A DNA stretch of 64,000 nucleotides, taken from NCBI GenBank assembly GCA_029204225.1, contig CM055106.1, forward strand, positions 15,972,969-16,036,968, written 5' to 3'. The translations under genes were made by a program, and so were the position numbers. Every line of letters starts with the position of its first letter. Positions within the stretch are counted from its first letter, which is position 1. This document shows, one piece after another, positions 46,960 to 56,645 of the stretch. The stretch is from Diphasiastrum complanatum (taxonomy: Eukaryota > Streptophyta > Lycopodiopsida > Lycopodiales > Lycopodiaceae). The notes under the pieces were generated by a model. The model did no database searches, was not told the DNA's origin, and saw only the letters and a program-made list of their open reading frames with translations.

Positions 46960-48941
46960 GTGTATTCAAGTAAGCATATTCTGATTTTTATAAGTTTTTC
47001 AATGACATTTGGAATTAATTTCAGGTATGGTGATATTCTGTTAACTATTTGTTTTTTTTGCAGATCTGCATTGGTAGCTCCTCGGAATATTAAAGACAAT
47101 GCTTCACTAGGAATGTCATTGGGCACAATATTGACTTGCAAATCCACTGAGCGTATCATGATGAACAATAAGATTTCAAATGTAAAGTGTAAAATAGTAG
47201 AGTCTTTGATGGTGGACATTCAAATTTTTTTAGATAAGACTATAGTTCAAGGTGCTTGTGATTTTACAGGTATTAGCAGGGAAGCATATGCAACAATATT
47301 CAAACTAATTAGAGAATCTTTTAAGCAAGTTCAAATTAGAAAAGTTCCAATCCCTAGGACATATCACTTGAAGAAAGAGAGAGATACATTAAACATAGAT
47401 ATGCATAAGATCACTGAAACTCCATTTCATATTGAGGAGGTGTATGAAACTAATGGAAGATCGATATTCTATAATTTATCAAACAATTTATTTGTTGATC
47501 TAAATTACTTGCTGAGATACATAGTCACATTCTATGATATAACCTATGAAAAGGTGAATGGCAAAATAATCATAGTACTTAAGTTAGATGAGTCAGAAAT
47601 TGTGAAAGGGCAGAAGATGGAGAGAGTTAGTATAACTCTCATGAATGGTGCTCTATCACAAACAGAGAACCAAGAAGATTTCAGAGTCAGTGTCCAGTCA
47701 GAAAATGATATATGGTGGTTGGCAACGTTTCAGGCAACTAGCCTCATTATTACATTACATTCATTGAATAGTATTAATACATTGTAAACTAAGTCTGATT
47801 AATTCTTTGGACAGGTGCTGAAAGAGAATCATGATATATTATCATAGATATTCTCAAGGACATCTTATCCTAGGATCATCAAGGACCATATGGATGGAGG
47901 ACTTCTCAATGTTCCAAGAGTTGGAGACTTTAATGTTGAATGGCACATAGCAGGTGATTTGAAAACATTGAAATGTATGTATAATGTCTCTCACGGTGCT
48001 ACATCAAAACACCCTTGTTTGTACTGCATGAAAATGGCAAAAGATGTAACTAGGAGTACGAGAATCACTAAAGAATATGCAGATCCAAACTGGAAGCCTG
48101 TGCTGCCTATCTCCTTAAAAAATGTGCATGTTTGCACTCTTCATGCAGAAGTTAGATTAATAGAAAAGATCATATATTTTCATATAGTTTTTGCTTGGAA
48201 TACTAAGCCAGCATCATTCGCAAAGGAAGCTATTTCTCGATTAGAAGATGTTATCTCAAAAGCAGGACTTCATAAAGGACATGTCAAAATTCAAAAAGAT
48301 GAAAAGCTTTCAGGAAAGAATGGGAACATGCCAACTAAGCCAAGCATAGGAGGAGCAAAAGCACGTCGTTTCCTATCAAATCATACTGGTAAGGCTTCTA
48401 ATATTCAACACTCAAGTCTGGACAGATATTATTGCTGCCACTCATGACTTCGAGAAAGACGGCAAAACCAGAGTGCTAAAAGTTGATGTATTGAAAAAGC
48501 TTGATAGTATGTTTGCTATTTTAAGAAAAGAAAAATACTCTGATATTGATAAGAAAGCTGTCCAAAGGACTTGTGTCGAGTTTGTTAATGCAGTATCAAA
48601 AGCATGGGGAGAAGATCATATCACTCATTACATGGTTAGTATAATATTTACAAAATGCTTTCAAATTTTCCTATCTATTTAGATCCAAAGCATTTTTTGC
48701 AAATACATATGGAAGCTTGAGTGTATGGTCATCACAAGGGATGAAGAAGTCACACTGGCAAGCACGAGCAGCATTTCATCGAAATACACAACATGGAGGA
48801 ACCAATGAAAAACGAAACTACATTTGTCAATTGTTTCAATGGTTCTACCGTAGAGTTCAGATTCGACATATAACAAAGTCCACACAATACAACAAGTTTA
48901 GAAAAGCATGCAAGTTCATACATGAAGAGAAAGTTAGATAA
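46960..48941 (+). pseudogene. Candidate DDE/RNase H-like transposase of an unassigned DNA transposon
   Basis: Introns are suggested by 'ttttttttgcag' (47063) and a second acceptor at 47814. The main exon (47064-47733) is open. A first acidic motif IIIVLKLDESEIVKGQKMER (47567) is followed, in the next exon, by HIAGDLKTLKCMYN and the Cys pair HPCLYCM (48016-48036). After a frameshift at about 48390, the frame continues TDIIAATHDFEKDGKTRVLK and then, in a further exon, WSSQGMKKSHWQARAAFHRN with HGG and an R-rich end (stop 48939). This spacing (K-L-x-D, GD-(LW)-K-x-L, CxxC, QG-[ME]-x-[KE]-x-H) resembles uncharacterised DDE-type transposases I know from animal genomes. The residue expected to be the catalytic Glu appears as Lys. 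One in-frame stop and one frameshift: inactive. Family not named. Confidence 0.5.
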
Positions 48942-49078
48942 TTGCTGAGTAGAAGATCATCATTGTCATCAAATCATGACATGTTCAGAATTGCTTTGCA
49001 AATTCATTGAACAAAAGAGAAGAAATACTCAATGTAAATGTATTGATTGTATTATACCAAAATACAAAGTGTCAATTA

Positions 49079-50476
49079 TTCATCATCAGATCTTGTGTCA
49101 GATTCTATGGCAGTATTGTCATGAAGAAATTCTCTGCTAGCGTATGCATCTAATAGATGTGCATTATTCTTATTTTCACTAAGCTCAATATAAGTGGAAT
49201 ACAATGAATAATGGAAGCTCCTTAAAGGAACATTCCCATCAGTAAAGCCTAAAATGTTCAAAACATAAGATTTTTTGACAAAAATGATCTTATTTGTCTT
49301 AATAAATTTATGTCCTCCTAGGTAAAATGATAAAGCTTTAACTGCCATTATAAGACTCTCCCCGACTGGGCTCAGCTTGGAATGAGCAATAGAGATCTCA
49401 TTCTTCAGGAAACTAAGATAGTGGCCTAGTCCACTGTCCCTCTGAAACGAGGATGTGTGTTGTCTAAAACCACCTCGTCTCACAACAAAATCACCTATTA
49501 TAAGAGCATCCTGCAATAGGAAATATGTTAGCAAAAACACATTCAGTGATTAAAAACATTCTAATGCAAGGAAGTTTAAACACTTACACATTCTTCATCA
49601 GTAGCAGCAACCAGATCAGGATGATCAATATAATGACCACGTACTGAAGTGGAATCATCAGTGAAATGCATTAATAATGGACGAGGGAAGCCCATCCGGA
49701 ATTGAAATGCCATGAATTCTTCATCGGATGGTCTGCCTTGCTCATCCTCAGCTATATTTGATAAAGTCTTAGTCAGACATTCTTCACCGGTCATAAGTCC
49801 CTCGTCATCATCAAAATCAATACCAGCAACAAGGTCATCTGTTTCAAAATCTACAAAGTCGAAGAATTCGGAAATTGTGCTGGATAATAAACATAGAACC
49901 TCTCTTCACGATAGTCAAAAAAATTACATAAATCAGCAGTAGTAAAATATACATCGTCATTAATATAATATACAGGCAAATTGAAAAGACATTTCGACTC
50001 CTCTATAGGTTGGATTCATCGTCAGATGTATTTTGGCCAATAAAAGAATCTCGGAGAACATCAATATTTACATCAATAAAGTCCCTTTCCTTATCAGGAG
50101 TGTCGATAAGAAAGTGACTGATATCCTTAATAGCTGACTGAACAGAGGATGATGCAAAAGGATGGTCAGCAACATAAACTTTCTCATTATCTGGGATCTG
50201 AACTAACAAGAAAGTTACGAAACCACTCTGATATTCAACCAATCGACATTTCTTGTTGCAATACGGACACATTGAACTGCTTTTGAAAAGATCAAACAAT
50301 TTGGTGAACATTCTATCCAATCTATGTCTGAAAGCTGGGAAGAAATGAACAAGATCAGTATAATGCAGTGGACCTATGGATAGGCTGTGGAAGTAGTCTA
50401 GGTTTTCAATAATCCCAAATTCACTAAGAAATGAACTCAAGCTTGAATCTCGTGAGGATCCTGAGGAAGAGGCCAT
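49079..50476 (-). pseudogene. Unknown acidic CxxC protein of the multi-gene element
   Basis: Minus-strand gene starting at ATG 50476 (MASSSGSSRDSSLSSFLSEF). The first exon has a zinc-ribbon-like MCPYCNKKCRLVEYQ. The product then continues with two frame shifts (PIEESKCLFNLPVYYINDDV; EFFDFVDFETDDLVAGIDFD). An intron lies between a GTAAGT donor (after DEEC, about 49590) and a TTGCAG acceptor (about 49513). The last exon ends acidic (AIESDTRSDDE, stop 49077). The longer in-frame extension upstream of 50476 has no ATG. I recognise no family. It is divergent from the histone/protease gene and convergent with the transposase gene. Confidence 0.45.
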
Positions 50477-50490
50477 GGCAGTAAACTGAA

Positions 50491-51148
50491 TATCGCACTT
50501 GTGCGCGAGGAAGAACTGAAACAAAACTAACTATCAAGATTTTTCACAAGAGGGATGTGTACAACACGCAGATACCGAATATCACACTTGTGCGCAAGTA
50601 GGTATCGTTGCAAGCAAACGGACAACAATGCGCGCGCACAAGCGTGATATGCCGTGAATTTCGAGAACGGAAAAGATAAAAAATTATTCGATTTTCGTGT
50701 CATTTATACTAAGTTTTTGCACGTGTGGTCAACGGACAAAGGACACGTGTCTATTTTCAATTGGACTACAGGCACTGGCACGTGTGAGGTGACACCTGGA
50801 CACGTGTGAAATGACACATGAACACGTGTCGCGTGTTCATTCATTTGCTCGACAACACGTGTCGCTCTCGCATTTGCTCGTAAAAATCCCACATGTGTAA
50901 TGTGACAGGGTGACACGTGTCGCTCTTGCATTTGTCCGTACAACTCCCACACGTGTGACAGAATGTTCTTTCGCACGTGCGAACCGCGATATAAAATCAC
51001 AAACTTCGATGAATTTTTTTCACTTTTTTTTTTGCTTCGCATATCGCACTTGTGCGCGTCCTTCACAATCGATATTCCTCCTATCGCCTTCCCTGCGCAC
51101 AGGTTCGATACATCTGCCTACGTGTCTCCCCGTATCACACTTGTGCGC
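50491..51148 (+). promoter_or_regulatory. Divergent promoter region with five TATCRCACTTGTGCGC elements
   Basis: The 16-bp element occurs at 50491, 50580, 51042 and 51133 in one orientation, and inverted in variant form at 50630-50648. The first is 15 bp upstream of the ATG of the minus-strand gene; the last two precede the histone-like gene. The interval lies between two divergent genes, so a shared regulator-binding or end-binding role is plausible. Confidence 0.55.
50720..50979. promoter_or_regulatory. G-box array: nine CACGTG in 260 bp
   Basis: Exact CACGTG at 50720, 50744, 50779, 50801, 50823, 50856, 50914, 50950 and 50974, most as ACACGTGT or CACGTGTG, with spacing 22-58 bp. Plant bZIP and bHLH factors bind this palindrome. 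Clustering at a divergent promoter is far above chance in AT-rich DNA. It could also be a decayed tandem repeat. Confidence 0.65.
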
Positions 51149-51308
51149 CTTTCTTTGAAACTAATCACTCTCTCTTATATTCGGCTCGCACAGATCTGAT
51201 ATACCGTACATTATGTCCGTACATATTGGTCCTCTACGAGGTCTTTATCATCCCTCTCTGCTCATCCTAATCGTCACACACAAGTCCGCTATCCCATAGT
51301 ACACGTCC

Positions 51309-53092
51309 ATGGATAGGAGAAAGCAGACAAAGAAGGACTTCTTCTCTCCTGGCTCATCCTCAGTCCCTACGGTTGTCATTACACCACCCGCTAGACTTAG
51401 AACGTGCAACTGCAGCAGGTGGCTCTCTGAGATACGCAAGTATCAGAGATCAACAGCTCCGTTGATCCCAAGAGCTCCATTCTACCGTGCTGTCCGAAAC
51501 ATAACAAGAAATGATCTCGGACAGCTAGTTAGATTCACACCCAGTGCTCTCCAGTGCCTTCAGGAGGCTGCTGAAGATTACATTAGCCTTTTTTTTTGAG
51601 GATGTTTTTTTGCTTGCAATCCATTTCAAGAGAGTCACCATAATGCCCAAGGATTTTCAGCTCCTGATGAGAATGAGGGATAGGTATTGTAGGTTACATG
51701 TATCTCATCCTGCTGCTCCTAGACCAAACTCCTCTAGATAGGACTGATCTTCCTACGAAGCATCCTAGGAAGCAGACAGCCCCCAAGAGAGCTCCGAAGA
51801 AAGTAAGGAGGGTAGACACCACAGATTCTGTGAAGCCTAGCCCAAAATCCATTGTAGATAACGCTACTGTTGATAATGTTGTAAATATAGCTACATTTGT
51901 TTTGGATATCTCTTTAATTCCTGTAGATACTACACATCCACCTCCTCCTCCTCCTCCTCCAAATTTATATACATGTATAGATTCGGATGATTATCTTAAA
52001 TTTGAGAAAGACATATCCGATGCTATAGATACAATTAGTACTCCTTTTTGTTTTAGACTAGATGAACTTGATTTTAGTATTAATTTCAGAGTTCTAGATT
52101 GTTTGGATCTCAAAAACAGACGGGCTTCTATCAGTGACCTTGTGATAGAGTCTGGGCTTACACTCTTGCAATATGACATTGCAAGAAATTCATCCAATGA
52201 GTTGCTGGTGCAGAGTAACTTTCTGCTTCAGGCCTTCAAGGAGAATAATGACACATTGTCACAGTGTCTGACAAGTGGATTCACACCAGCAACAAAGTAT
52301 CTGCTCATCCCTTATCATACGAAGTAAGATATATTAAATGCTTCTTGTTGTTTTATGCATTAACATTGGCATTGTCAATGGAAATAGTTTTCAAAATTGT
52401 AGCTAAAGAAATTTCAATCTTATTTTGCAGTGACCACTGGAGTTTAAACCTGATCTCTATTAAGAGATCTGTAGATAATATTATTTAGGATTTTTGTGTC
52501 AAGATGAATTCGGCGAGAAATACGCATAAGGATGTAGATATATACCTTCCATATCTAAGTAAATATATTCCTACAGATGTTCTCCATTCCGTGGACTGAC
52601 ATATTGTTAGTTTGGAGGTAAACCCTGTCTTTCTTAATAGCATTTTGAAATCAGTATTCTAATGTAATTGTTTCATTCTAATTCATTCTGCTTCATAATT
52701 GATTTATTGTGTGCTGAATTATTTTGCAGTCACCTTAGCAAAATGATTCATTCAGCTGTGGGTGGTACACATTATACAATGCAAAGTTATTTTTTGAGTG
52801 GTTCAACCTTCAGCAAGATGTTAATATTTCTAAGGTAATAAATTCTGTTTATTCTTATTTTGGAATCATGATTAGTTTTCTATTTTGTTGATGTTTTTGG
52901 CCATTACTGATACATGAATGTTCTATTTTGCAGTTTACACTTCCTGACTACACATCAAGCCAGATGTATAGATCTAGACAAGAAATTATCCTGAGTATAC
53001 TGGCTAGGGCAAGGCTTCAGCCTCCCGTTATTGATGATGGTGTAAAGGATGATGTAATTATACTAAATCAAGATCTGAACAAATATAGATAG
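51309..53092 (+). pseudogene. Divergent histone H3 fold plus Ulp1/SENP-type (C48) protease domain
   Basis: From ATG 51309 the first 96 codons give a short H3-like tail (MDRRKQTKKDFF) and an H3 fold: SEIRKYQRSTAPLIPRAPFY, RFTPSALQCLQEAAEDYISL. After one extra T in a T-run (51591-51598) it resumes FEDVFLLAIHFKRVTIMPKD, FQLLMRMRDRY. A second frame change near 51730 leads to a Lys/Pro-rich linker (HPRKQTAPKRAPKKVRRVDT), a Pro run, and a protease region ending YLLIPYHT. Four exons can be drawn (51309-52323, 52431-52617, 52730-52834, 52934-53092) with matching phases. Exon 2 starts with the His motif DHWSLNLISI; exon 3 has QNDSFSCGWYTLYNAKLFF, the oxyanion Gln and catalytic Cys pattern of Ulp1. Three in-frame stops plus the shifts make this copy dead. 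Whether intact copies make one protein or two overlapping ones is unresolved. Confidence 0.78.
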
Positions 53093-53266
53093 CATAGAAC
53101 AAAAATACATATATAGACTTTATAGGAAAATATACATTGATATATGAAATGCTACTCTAGTTTATGAATTTGGGAGCACAAAATACATGTACTGATGCCC
53201 AACTTGGGCTTTCATTTATTGAATGAAAGAGTGTATACACAGATTTTTACTAAAGTTTATTTGAAA

Positions 53267-53880
53267 CTATTGTTCTCCTACAATGGTGATTGCTACAGGT
53301 AGATCTTTGCAGCACGTTATCAACTCATGTCTTTTTCGCATCTGTGACATGACAAATATTAGTGAATGTGCAATTGTAAATGATGACATTTTCTATTATT
53401 TTGTTCTATTTTGAAATGGCAATAAACATAAAGTACTTACGGGTCTTCCGTTGATAATAAATCTGAAATATGTTGGTAGATTGGTTTGTGATATCATGAG
53501 CTCTGTTCTGATAAAATCAAACTTCCAATGCTCTTCCACCTCAACCATAATCAAATATTCCTCATTGTAGATAATGCTTATCTTCATTCGGTTTGTGTGA
53601 CCATTTAGTTCAAAGTCTTGATCCAGTGGTAGTCATGTACCTTCAATTTTCTTATATCTCTGGTAGCTAAATGTGAGACTGAGCATTTGCTTTTCGATAT
53701 GATAACGAAAGATCATTGAGGACTTTTTAATCCTGCATTCTATGTCATTAGTTGTTTTACTATCCCAGCCTTGATCCATGAGATTTGACAAAGTCTCGTC
53801 TAATAAATCCTTGCAAACAAATAAAGTTGGTGTCTTACGAACACTAGCACTCGAGAAAAAATCAACAAATATATGTAATG
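53267..53880 (-). pseudogene. Unassigned minus-strand gene at the end of the element
   Basis: Two exons fit: about 53880-53441 (KTPTLFVCKDLLDETLSNLM, RIKKSSMIFRYHIEKQMLSL, MKISIIYNEEYLIMVEVEEH, ending FRFIINGRP at a GTAAGT donor) and 53341-53267 (MRKRHELITCCKDLPVAITI, then a stop). One in-frame stop at 53630 follows KIEGT. The start is not clear. No domain recognised. It is convergent with the histone/protease gene, 175 bp apart, which continues the alternating gene order of this region. Confidence 0.4.
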
Positions 53881-53899
53881 AGATAAACCAACTTAGGTG

Positions 53900-54060
53900 A
53901 ACAATTTTCGAGCCTGTGCTTATTTTCAATTTTATCCTTAAGAACATCATCTGTGATGGATTCGTCATTTCATACCACGTTTTGAATGCTTCCCAAGTAC
54001 TTCGTTGTTACGGCTTTGTTGATATGCAAAATGACTTGGTCTTCCAATATGAACACAACC
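53900..54060 (-). pseudogene. Copia gag scrap
   Basis: The minus strand reads AFKTWYEMTNPSQMMFLRIK, matching the gag motif TSNPSRIMFLKSKLN of element K. It is about 40-50 codons with no flanking element parts, and marks the right side of the multi-gene region. Confidence 0.55.
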
Positions 54061-54069
54061 TTAAAAGAT

Positions 54070-54071
54070 CA

Positions 54072-54126
<55 letters not shown>

Positions 54127-54135
54127 CAGAGAGAG
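54070..54135 (+). repeat. (TG)n(AG)n compound microsatellite
   Basis: About 9 TG units followed by about 16 GA units with two 'GACAGA' interruptions. Same composition type as 19484-19531. Confidence 0.97.
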
Positions 54136-54677
54136 AATCTTGGCCTGGTCACATGAAGTAGCAAGTTCGTAGCTATGCAACCAAGAACTAGTGCTAAAAA
54201 ATGGCTTTTCACACATGAAGCAAATTTGTAAGTCATTTCCTAGCACTCAAGTTTTTAGGAGGCTGTGGCTGCAATAGAAACTGTTTTTTTGCTAAGCAAG
54301 GAAACTAGCTTCTTGAGGCACCTAATCCTTAGGTGAGCATAGCTCAAATAAAGCATGTGGCTAGGCTGTGCGTGTGTGCGGCGTGCGTGTGGCGTGCGTC
54401 AGAGAGAGCGAAGTCGCTTAATGGCACGGAAGCTGGTAACGCCAGCACCGGTGCATGTTACTAAGCGAATAAAATCTTTCATAAATTAAAATCATGTGAC
54501 ACGAGGCGAACGCTGCACCGTGTGGGGCGTAACGTATGCTTGAGGATAAAAAATGCACATAAAAATATGCACAGGCTTTTAATGCGGTGCCTATCCAGGG
54601 TGCATGTGAGGAGATAGAGCGGTAGTGGCACCTCACATGAGCCCTTGGATGGGCTCCTGAGCGAGGGGGAAAGAGAG
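54136..54677 (+). promoter_or_regulatory. Upstream region of the TTC4-like gene
   Basis: About 540 bp of more balanced composition with no retroelement motif, containing repeated 'gcgtgcgtgtg' words (54365-54400). It should hold the promoter and 5' UTR. No TATA box can be assigned with confidence. Confidence 0.35.
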
Positions 54678-54782
54678 ATGGCGCTGTGGATGGAGAGTGG
54701 CTCGGAGCCCGCGAGCGAGCAGGAGAAAGCCGATCTGGACGCCATTGATGCTCTTCGTGAATCTGCGGCAATCGAACTCAAG
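54678..54782 (+). CDS. TTC4-type TPR co-chaperone, exon 1
   Basis: ATG 54678 opens 35 codons, MALWMESGSEPASEQEKADL followed by DAIDALRESAAIELK, ending at a GT donor (AAG|gtttct, phase 0). This matches the N-terminus of plant TTC4/TPR homologues (MAL-ME-GSEP-T-EKADLDAI-AL-ESAA), and the protein continues in exon 2 at 63830. In yeast the homologue Cns1 binds Hsp90/Hsp70; human TTC4 does likewise, so a cytosolic/nuclear co-chaperone role is expected. The frame extends upstream of 54678 only from a non-ATG codon, so this ATG is chosen. No defects seen. Confidence 0.83.
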
Positions 54783-54959
54783 GTTTCTATTAATTATTCT
54801 CTTCAGTGTGTTCCATTCTTTCCTTCTCAACAGGATGTTGTCTATAGGCTTTTCTATGGAGCGGTCATGTGGAAAATAGATGGTTTACATGCAGGTGCAG
54901 CCATGCGATACTCTTTTGGGGAAATCTTTTAATCACCACAACCTAGACTAGCAGATTTC

Positions 54960-55025
54960 TCAACAGACGCGTCCGGGTCCGGGCGTCGGACGCGGACGCG
55001 AAAAGCCCGCGTCCGGCCTGGACCC
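54960..55025. other. GC-rich CpG patch with inverted words
   Basis: 'acgcgtccgggtccgggcgt' and 'ggacgcggacgcg' lie close together and can pair partly. This contrasts sharply with the AT-rich surroundings. It may be the end of a DNA transposon or a small hairpin; no partner copy was found. Confidence 0.4.
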
Positions 55026-56194
55026 TCATGTCTGAAATGAACCATTTGCTGAGGAGTTGTCAACAACTTTTGCTTTCAAATCTATTTCAGAAAGCCATTA
55101 TCTTATCAATAAAAGCTTCTATATTTGGAACATTAAACTCCTTGAGTTGAACTCTCTGTAAGTGGGTTATCAAGATCTCACCTACTTTTGCCAAATCTTT
55201 GGCTTCCTAAAAACTTTTGCTTCCTTGTCGTCTCGATCAACGTGCATGACAAGTTTCTTGGTGGCCCATCCTTGTACTGAATTTTTTTGAGAACTATGAA
55301 CGTTGAGACTTGGGTTTCACTTTGAAATAAAAGCATGAGGTTGTCACGATATCATTTCAAGGCTTCACAAAGGTGGACTTTAGGATCTTGTGATTCTAAA
55401 GGGTCTCTTTGCTCCAATGCATATAGCTAACATCACATGTTTTAGGTTACCGAACTCAGGGATGAAGTATTTGTCAACAATGTAGTAGTAGTGCTCTTGT
55501 GTGAATGCCTTTAATTACAATTTTCTCTTTCACGGTCTTTTGTGTGGCTTAGTGAAATGAAACTTTAAACATTAGAGAGACAAAAGCATTTCCTAATCAG
55601 CATGCCACTTATCACAGGCCTAGGATATTGCTACACTTACACAAGTCCATCCTTTCAAAGCGTCGTTATATAAGTTTGACGAGTTTATAATACGATAATA
55701 TTTTGATGCAATGCATTTAGTGAGGCCATGCTCATCGCTCTAGTTAGTGGCATGATTCTCATGTAACTTGCATTGAGGACTCTGGGTCACTTGCATTGGA
55801 GGGAATTTGCGCCATCATGCTTATCTCAAAAGTTTATTTGGCTACACAAGAGCTTGAGCATGTTTGCTAGACTTGGCTATTTGATCATGATTGATATATG
55901 GATGATAGGCGGGCTACCATTAATCGTATCTCGGTGTCATTGTGCATGGTTACAACCATAGAAGCCCATTTTGTACCAAAAGTTGTGGAATATATCGTTC
56001 CATACGTACGGAACGTACTACATTCTATACATAAATATGCACCTGAAATTGGTTTGATTAAACCCAAAAAATGCGCGTGTTTCAGATCTCCTGACAATGC
56101 TACGGGGTTCTACTAGTTACCTTGGCTATAAGAATCAAAGATAGGCTACTATGGGTTTAGTGCTTCTATGCTACGAATTCTACCATTCTTAGGA

Positions 56195-56423
56195 AGTGCA
56201 TTGCTACAAGCGCATTTTTAGAATTTGCTTAGCAACTAGCTCAATTACTCCATTATGAAGTTGGGTTGCTACATTCTTAGGGTTCTGTATGAGCCCAATT
56301 GATACATTCAAGAAGTCTATTGCTATAGGCACATTCTAGAGTAATGTATGAGCTCAAAAACTAGCTCAAATGCTACATGAATTCAATTGCTACATTTTTA
56401 GGGTTTTGTATGAGCTCAATTGC
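56195..56423 (+). repeat. About 116-bp tandem repeat in the intron
   Basis: Two diverged copies share 'attgcta', 'gcacatt', 'actagctcaa' and 'ttagggttttgtatgagctc'. It ends exactly where the truncated copia LTR begins. Confidence 0.65.
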
Positions 56424-56645
56424 TGTTAGAAATAAATGACTGTGCTAAAGTTAATCCATAGGTTACTTTGACCCAAAAGGTCGAGATTTGTGTAACCATG
56501 GGTATTTAGTTTTTTAGGCCATGTTAAGTTTGTCTTAAATTCAGCTGGACCCAATCTGGTCATGTAGTGACTCGTGGGTCCTTAGGGGTCTAATTTTGTT
56601 TAGGGGCCCTGTCTTGACTTTTGGGGGTGCCCTACATCTAGTAAG
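56424..56645 (+). repeat. Truncated 5' LTR of the outer intronic copia (S)
   Basis: It starts TGTTAGAAAT and shares 'actttgacccaaaaggtcga', 'actcgtgggtcc' and 'cttgacttttggg' with the two LTRs of the nested element. Similarity ends near 56645, so the 3' half and the PBS are missing. Confidence 0.8.

Noticed and set aside
51309-51741. Host centromeric or replication histone H3 gene
   Set aside because: Frame shifts, a lost tail, and linkage to protease exons and a transposase make a host housekeeping H3 unlikely.
46900-53900. Terminal inverted repeats for the four-gene element
   Set aside because: No convincing inverted pair was found near either limit; the left end appears cut by the gypsy LTR and the right end is undefined.
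54418-54830. Minus-strand frames across TTC4-like exon 1
   Set aside because: They oppose a conserved exon, and their composition (Ser/Pro/Arg) looks like antisense of GC-richer UTR DNA.
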